Assembly: GCA_902702965.1 (NCBI GenBank)
Contig: CACRXP010000050.1
Span: 1,490,274-1,554,273, forward strand
From: Spirometra erinaceieuropaei
Taxonomy: Eukaryota; Platyhelminthes; Cestoda; Diphyllobothriidea; Diphyllobothriidae
Direction: 5' to 3'
Length of the DNA stretch: 64,000 bases
Part shown: in pieces, positions 58,021 to 64,000 of the stretch
How positions within the stretch are numbered: position 1 is the first letter of the stretch
Layout of the letters: the number at the start of each line of letters is the position of its first letter
Notes under the pieces: model-generated
Seen by the model: the letters and a program-made list of their open reading frames with translations, nothing else
Told to the model about the DNA's origin: nothing
The model's database searches: none
Position numbers and translations under genes: made by a program

Positions 58021-59800
58021 CCTTCAATTTTCAATTTTCAATTTTCAATTATTTTATTAAAGACCCGTCGGGGTCCCATCAAAGCAAGTAAAAATAAATT
58101 TACATGCAAATTTTAGACGATGTAGGCAAAATCTGCACAAAGTGCAATGCATAGTTTTTGAGATTAGAAGTCCGTTAAGCAAAATGAAAATGAAAAAAAA
58201 AACGAGGGGTGAAAAAAAAAACTCCAAAGCAAAATTTAAAAATGATTGTAGTAATTTAACAGGAGAAAAAAAAACCCCTCAGAAAAATAGCATCAGAAAA
58301 AAAGGGAGGACTGGCCTGCATGTGGCGGTACAAAATGGAATAAAGCCCGACATCAACATGGCCGAAATAGATGTCAGCTGTATGTGGCATTGTGTAACGG
58401 ATTTCATAAAATGGTACGTAGGCGGGTCGGTCAGGACTGGCCTGTATCGCCTTGAATAAGAAAAATAAGTGCCGAAATTGAAAACCAGTCTCAAGCCGAT
58501 AGGAACCCAGATGCGGTCAGTTTCATTCAACCGAGTCCATCCGAACATGGGGGGAGATGCGACCAGACTACTAGTATATGGCGAATATAGAAGGCTTTGA
58601 CAAGACCGCCGATGGAGCGCATTCAGTAAGGGCATGATGACAACCAGTCTCGAGGCGAAAAGGCCCCAGATGCGGTCTGTTACATTCATCAGAGTCCATC
58701 CGAGGATAGGGCAAAGGAGATGCGACCAGATTACTAGTATATGGCTAATATAGAAGGCTTCGCCAAGAGCATCGATGAAGCGCATTCAGTGAGGGCATCA
58801 TGAAGATCAGTCTCGAGGCGATAGGAACCCAGATGCGGTCGATTACATTCATCCGAGTCCAACCGAGGATGGGGGAAGGGAGATGCGACCAAACTACTAG
58901 TATATGGCGAATACAGAAGGTTTCGCCAAGAGCGTCGATGGCGTGCATTCTGTGAGGGCACGATGCATGAGCTAAAAAATTGGAATAATTAACATTTCTG
59001 GTGAGGTATCTTGGGTAGCGAGACTACTCATAAAGAAACGTGAACAGATACGGAAATTTAATAGCGGCATGCTAAATTCCCGGTGGCCCTTTCTCAGTGT
59101 CATAGGAAAAGTTGTCTGGGAAGGATGAGGAAAATAAAAGTTTAATCGAGTCAGTATTCAGATAAAGGCGTAGCCTTCTCTTAAAGGTGTGTAGATTTTC
59201 TGAAGATCTTATATTTATTGGAAGGTTATTCCAGAGGAAAGTATACCTGGAAGCGAAAAAAAGGGAGCGCTTAGAGGTGGAGGACGCTGGAAGAGGTATA
59301 ATTAGAGACGAATTGCGAAGATTGTATGGGCGACTACTAGGGGTAAGTGCTGAAATCCGAGGAAAATTTGAACTATGATTAATGCGAAAGAGGAGACAGA
59401 AGCCCGCTTCTAGTCTTCGAACCCATAAAAATTTTAGGTTAGTTAGTTGGCATCTATCTGAGTAGGAGATATTGGGATGTTCCCTATCTAAAAGTTTTTT
59501 TGAAAAACGTCTTTGGACATTTTCAATTTTTAAACGACTGGCTTCATTCATCAAACCAAAGAATGGGCAACAATACTCGAGAATGGGAAGTACAAACATA
59601 CGATAGAGCCTTAATTTAATTTCAGGAAGATAGAAATTGTAAGAAATAAAGCCACAAATCTGAGCAGCTTTGGCTGTAATTCTGTCAGCGTGCGGCGAGA
59701 GATCAAGATTACTAGTGTAGCTTAAACCTAAATCCTTGATGGTGGTACATTCAGTCATAGGTTCTCTGTTCACGCAGTTTGTCACGTTGTGTGTGTGTTG
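58021..59800 (-). pseudogene. CR1-like retrotransposon, 5'-truncated, inserted into the APE-RT element
   Basis: On the minus strand from about 59800: ECTTIKDLGLSYTSNLDLSP, then RLYRMFVLPILEYCCPFFGL, RLEAGFCLLFRINHSSNFPR and SLFFASRYTFLWNNLPINIR, ending at a stop at 59072. This is the C-terminal part of the RT, and it stays open across its whole length. The 3' UTR has three 163 bp tandem units (boundaries about 58556, 58719 and 58882) and ends in GGGACCCCGACGGGTC plus a poly (ATTGAAA)-type tail, which abuts the interrupted APE-RT codon stretch at 58020. The residues read before about 59800 belong to neighbouring repeat sequence. The open frame makes this one of the younger insertions here. Confidence 0.9.
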
Positions 59801-59959
59801 TGTGTAGTGGCGGACTGGTGGGCTGGGGACGGGCTGAAACAGCACCTTACACGGCCCTCTCACGCAAGTGAGAGACAAGCCGCTCAACCCCCGTTGTGTG
59901 AAATCCTGGTGTTGAGTGTATGGGGGGGCAGGTCGCGCTGTGGCGCGCGCTGGCATGGT

Positions 59960-60613
59960 CAGTTGACCATGTCAGCCACCGCGCCCATTCCCCACTCCAG
60001 TCTACTGACCGGCTCGGACAGCGGCTGGGGTGTGGGAGTGGGAAGGGAGAGTGAGGTCGACGACTCAGCGCAATTTCCTCACTATAATCAATCTGACGCG
60101 CTTGAAGCTATCACGGTGCGCTAAAAGCCGTGGCTTGGAAGGTTGCCAACTGACGGGGTAACTTGGACCTCCTCCTTAACGGGAGGCGGTCTGAGAGTCA
60201 GGCTGCAATAGCTCCTTCTAAATGTGGCCTTTATCGCACTCCTACCGCAGTGTGGGATCCGAGCCAGGCGTTGGCGGCACGCCCAGGTGCGGCTTCGGCC
60301 GTGCCAGCCTCCAAATCTCTGTTGTGTTGGTTGAAAGCCTGGTCATTTGTTGTGTGGACCAGGGGGTGTGGTGGAACGCCAAGGTGAGGATCCGTCCGAG
60401 CCATCCACCTGCGGCCTCTCTTGTCTCCGGTCTCCTTGACTCTGTCCTGACACCGGGCCCAGGCGGGGGAGGAGGAGAGAGTGTAGGTAGATGCAGCGCA
60501 AGTCTACCGGCACTAAGAACCCCTGCGTAAGTCACCGTCCCTGCTGCCACCGCTGCTGCAGCTGTGGGGCACACGGTGGACATCGTCGGAATCGACGGTC
60601 GAACTGTCGTCGT

Positions 60614-60630
<17 letters not shown>
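59960..60630 (+). repeat. GC-rich repeat R3, copy 3 (longest)
   Basis: It includes all blocks seen in copies 1 and 2 plus a 5' part (TCAGCCACCGCGCCC, GGCTCGGACAGCGG, CAATCTGACGCGCTTGAAGC) that is shared with the diverged copy at 60855. No credible protein is encoded. Confidence 0.85.
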
Positions 60631-60646
<16 letters not shown>

Positions 60647-60655
60647 GTGTGGATT
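60617..60655. repeat. GT dinucleotide microsatellite
   Basis: About 15 uninterrupted GT units directly after the 3' end of the GC-rich repeat. Confidence 0.97.
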
Positions 60656-60854
60656 GTTCGAATGGAGAACTGTGGATCAGACTCAATGTCTCCTTGTCAA
60701 CAAGCCTGTATGGCACTTTCACGCATGCGGGGTCCTAGTAGTCCAGCACCCGTGCGTGAAAATCAAGTGTGTTGAGAGAGGCTAGATGGTGCACGATTCG
60801 TGCAGACGGCCTGTCTATCTCGATGAGCCACTGGCGTGTGGTCCCAGCATTACA

Positions 60855-61410
60855 CAACAGAGTGGCTCGGACAGTCGTTTAGTGCTTGGGGGAGAGAAGA
60901 AAGAGTGAGTTCAACCCTAGGTAGTGTGTCTCCGCGTCACTCGACAAATATTCCCCACTTTAAACAATCTGACGAGCTTTTAAACGATCACGATGCGCTA
61001 ACGGATGTAGTTTGGAAGGTTTCCAGCTGGCGAGCTGATTTGATCTTCCTCCCATAACGAACAGTCAGGCTACACTGGCCCCTTCTTAATGTGGTGTCTA
61101 TAACAGTCTCACTCAGTGGGAATATTAGTCCACCCGTTCCCTTGAAATCCCCATCCATCGTACGCATCTCCGGTGTGCGGCACGCGCAAATATGTTGTTT
61201 GATCCTATCAGCCACCGCGCCCGCTCCCGCTTCCTCCTTCCTGCCTTTACACCGGGATCAGGGGAGTGAGAGAGGAGAGCATGTGCTAGATGAGGCGGAA
61301 GGTTAGTATTAAGTAGTCTGATTAATGCATAAATCTCTGTTCCTGTGACGCCGTGCTGTAGAGCACACGGTAAATGTTGCCCTTTACGACGGTTAAAAGG
61401 TCGTGCTTGG
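60855..61410 (+). repeat. GC-rich repeat R3, diverged copy 4
   Basis: The order of blocks matches copy 3: GGCTCGGACAG, CAATCTGACGAGCTTTTAA, GTTTGGAAGGTTTCC, CACCGGGATCAGGGGAG and GCACACGGTAAATGTTG. Identity is visibly lower than between the other copies, so the two adjacent copies are not a recent tandem duplication. Confidence 0.75.
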
Positions 61411-62346
61411 CTTATTTTCGGACTTATTCATTTCGGTCATTTATACTCTTGTTGTCTTAAGTTTTCTACCTGTTAAATTGTGCGCTGTTGCATGCTTTTA
61501 AGACTGTCATAACTTTTCGCCCACTACACAATATCCTCGCCTGCTTTTGATCATCGTGTTGCCCAAATCATTTCATTCGTTCATTTTCGTTCCACCGAGC
61601 TTTTCCTAGCACGAAATGCTAGATATGGTTTCCAGACAGTGAAAATCGGTTTTCACAAAGGCGTCAGGTAGTTAAGCAATCAGGCATATACTACGGTTTT
61701 CGCCATCAAAATATTATAATGGTAGCCTTGAATTTTCAGTACGCTTTATACTTGTCAAGTCAGCTTTGGAATGGGCTCCAAAGGAATACGTAAAAGTTAC
61801 CTAAAACAGTGTGTATGGTTGTGGTGAGAAAGAGTTCTAAGGACTGTGCTATCGTACGGTGGATGACTTGTGGCTTTTAGTAAATCACCCAATCTTGGAA
61901 CTGCTTACCTCAGGAAAAGGAGTGCTGAACTCCCGCTACAACAGGTCTCCGCTGCTCGAGATAGGTCCAATGAAGTGCAGATCTTCGCCGAATTGATCGA
62001 GTTCGGTTTTTCAAGCGGTTGACCAGTTGTGACATTTGCTTCTCACTTGTAACCCATCTGCTCCGGATGCCAATGAATTTGTGCACATCGATTCCCCTAC
62101 CAGAGGCAGCTTTCTCGTTAGAAAACTGACTAATCAGAGGCCTCCGCGCCCTAAACCCTAGCTGCACCAGGTATTAAGGCGAGCGCTAATTACTGATTGG
62201 TCTAAGTGGCTGCACCAACTGGGTCAATCGCTGTCTGCATGGCGGTCATTGTTTTTTTCTGTCCGTCCTGCCTAAGTAGGTGTCCGTAAACCTCATGTTT
62301 TACCGTATGCGTCCAAATCATGTGTGCATCAAATCAGTATTCTGGC
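61411..62346. other. Upstream region of MED13, no other gene supported
   Basis: An antisense frame of 85 codons at 61910-62167 (starting 180 bp from the MED13 start, divergent) is basic and unrecognised. No TATA box stands out. The region presumably holds the MED13 promoter. Confidence 0.4.
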
Positions 62347-63111
62347 ATGGATGGCCGATCACTGGAAAACAGCTATACAAACATTTTTGCCTTGGTAAGA
62401 AACCCCTATTTTACTCCACCTTTCCCGAAATTACTTCGACGTATAACCAAAGGAATTATTGTTTTTATTTTTAGACCGACCTAAGTGGTATTCACTATCG
62501 AAAATACGTTCTAAAGGAGGAAAAAACGTATGACATGTACGAGGACCCGATCCTCTCTTCCTATTCAAACTGCCTTAAACAAAACTTGATGTGTGCCTGG
62601 GTACGCACCAAAAAGGAGAATTCAGAGCCCCAAAAACCATACCTGTTTTCCAATTTTACACGGGAGCTCTGGGTTTTTTGGTACGGCAGTGGAGACACTG
62701 TATCGTGGGAGAGCTGTATTTCTCACGGTTTGGAGAGAGTTTCTGATGGAAACTGGAAGAAGGGCCTCAGTTACGAAACTAGGTGCATACTTTTTAAAGC
62801 TCTGCACAATGTTCTGGAAAGGTAGACGATACCTCATTATATGTGACTTTTTAGGTGTCTCTTAAGCAAAGGATTCATACGCCTGGGTTTGTGGTTCCTC
62901 CAACCATGCAACAGCCTATATAACCGAGACAAGTACGATGTTTGCGTTTTAATGCATCTTTTAAGGGTTCAGTACAGTATTAACTTTTCCTTTTTCCTCC
63001 ACGGAGAAAGTACTGTCTGTTCGAGCCTTGACATTCGCCAGTTTCCCAAAGTCAAGGTGCTTAACTCCCGAATATTCTCCCTTTGTTTGAAGTCGAAGCA
63101 GAGGGTCAGTG
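62347..63111 (+). CDS. MED13: Mediator complex subunit 13, N-terminal exons (gene continues past the window)
   Basis: MED13 links the CDK8 kinase module to core Mediator in the nucleus and so controls RNA polymerase II transcription. Three exons join in phase: 62347-62394 (phase 0 end), 62475-62821 (phase 2) and 62855-63111 (phase 1, before GTAAGC). Introns are 80 and 33 bp. The start ATG gives MDGRSLENSYTNIFAL, then TDLSGIHYRKYVL, EDPILSSYSNCLK, TRELWVFWYGS, LSYETRCILFKALHNVLER, CLLSKGFIRLGLWFL and NFSFFLHGESTVCSSLDI. These match, block for block, the conserved Med13 N-terminal domain as I remember it from animal proteins (NLFxLxDLxGIxWxKY, [41 protein letters not shown], FFLHGDSxVCxSVEI). 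About 217 residues are present out of a protein usually above 1500. The next exon was not found before 64000, so the third intron is at least about 890 bp, or an exon was missed. Confidence 0.9.
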
Positions 63112-64000
63112 GTAAGCAAACACCCAATCACTTTTTTATTTCGTCTTCTGCCTTTGCTTTCTTGTTGAACCGTCTCCCCTTACCCAGCTCATATATTAAC
63201 TGTTTTCTGTACTCTTGTTTTATTCGTTTTGGCACACATCATCAAAAGCCGAGATCTAAAGTACATTTTCATACATCTTTGGGTTTGGTAGTAAGATCTA
63301 CCCTGTGGACTTTGTTGCCCTGCAAGCGTTAGACTTGGAGAGCACACAGGACATTAAAGACCCCGGTCAACGAAACTTCCCTTTTGTCCAGCCTGTAGAC
63401 TAGTTGGCGGTTCCATAGGTAACTGGCAATGCAACGGCCTTTGAAATAGACAAGCTCGCGAGTCCGATGAGTAAGTAATCATAGACCATGCAACGATAAT
63501 ACCCGCGGGTGCGGCTAGGCCACGGTTTATCAAGTGAGAGTGGCGTTACGACATGACAAACGCTGCCCACCTTCCTATCAGGCCTCCCATGCCAACGTTA
63601 CCTTATCGATTAGGACCTCGCCTGCACAATGTCTTCAACTCTCCATGAGTATTTACGGCTTGCGTCGTTTTACTCTGAGGCTGCCCAAATAAGCATTGCT
63701 ATTTATCGGAATAATGTCATAGAGGCGACTTTTCTGGCATTTTGGTGCGTACGTCTTCCGCCTTTTGTGACTTGAGCGTGCACTTCATTGCCGACATTGA
63801 TGTCTCTCCCTGGTTTGAAAAAAAATCTAGGAATTAGTCAGTGAAAAAGTTTTTCTTACGAAGTTCAACCTTATTTCACGCTTGCTTTACCCACTTTACA
63901 TACACTCATTTCTGAAAATTGACTATAGTTTGTCTGATTTGATGCAAAATATTTGATTAACAATTCTCAATGGATGCCTCGTTCCATGATATCAATTTTT
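63112..64000 (+). other. Probable intron 3 of MED13
   Basis: It starts with a good donor GTAAGC. No stretch matching the next MED13 blocks was recognised. The open reading continues for about 70 codons past the donor but loses all resemblance to MED13. Confidence 0.5.

Noticed and set aside
58279..58785. 168-codon antisense frame
   Set aside because: Same 163 bp repeat UTR as above. Open by chance across unit borders.

Overview
The window looks like nuclear DNA of a flatworm, most probably a tapeworm. The reasons are the dense mix of Penelope-like elements (PLEs), CR1/Jockey-like and endonuclease-reverse transcriptase (APE-RT) non-LTR elements, Ty3/gypsy and BEL/Pao remnants, and a Tc1/mariner relic, together with host genes cut by very short GT-AG introns (33-80 bp). 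Nothing bacterial is present: no operons, no ribosome binding sites, no CRISPR. The species is inference. Two runs of N (15358-15417 and 30447-30540) are assembly gaps.

Two host genes are well supported. On the minus strand, 34235 to 32010, a seven-exon gene encodes a BTB-BACK-Kelch (KLHL-type) protein of about 589 residues. Every exon junction was placed by GT/AG, phase and domain continuity, and the gene has CCAAT boxes upstream. On the plus strand from 62347, the first three exons of Mediator subunit MED13 run to 63111, and the gene leaves the window at the right end. A third, weaker spliced candidate of unknown function lies at 13432-14389.

Layout. 1-7.8 kb: AT-rich, one decayed reverse transcriptase (4.6-5.5 kb). 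7.8-11.2 kb: dispersed repeat R1 and three copies of a ~320 bp repeat R2, one inverted. 11.5-12.9 kb: a decayed PLE on the minus strand. 16.6 kb: a head-to-head pair of hammerhead-ribozyme-like sequences. 21.6-25.9 kb: nested retroelement debris, with a PLE inserted inside the zinc-finger tail of an APE-RT element. 27.2 kb: a 333 bp foldback element. 30.1-31.8 kb: a truncated PLE bounded by direct and inverted terminal repeats. 32.0-34.5 kb: the Kelch gene and its promoter. 34.6-36.2 kb: R1 copy 2 and a Tc1 relic. 38.6-39.0 kb: a complete solo LTR with target duplication and heat-shock-element-like motifs. 39.2-43.2 kb: BEL gag, a CR1 3' end with 163 bp tandem repeats, and gypsy gag-pol. 43.8-49.9 kb: a PLE RT, a 568 bp tandem duplication, a near full-length but dead CR1-like element, and another retroelement tail with a good hammerhead candidate. 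50.4-51 kb and 59.9-61.4 kb: a GC-rich repeat family. 54.5-59.8 kb: a nearly intact APE-RT element cut by a minus-strand CR1 copy. 61.4-64 kb: the MED13 5' region.

Most of the window is therefore transposon sediment around two genes. The least expected observations are the solo LTR carrying an apparent heat-shock promoter and the several independent hammerhead-like motifs linked to Penelope-type ends.
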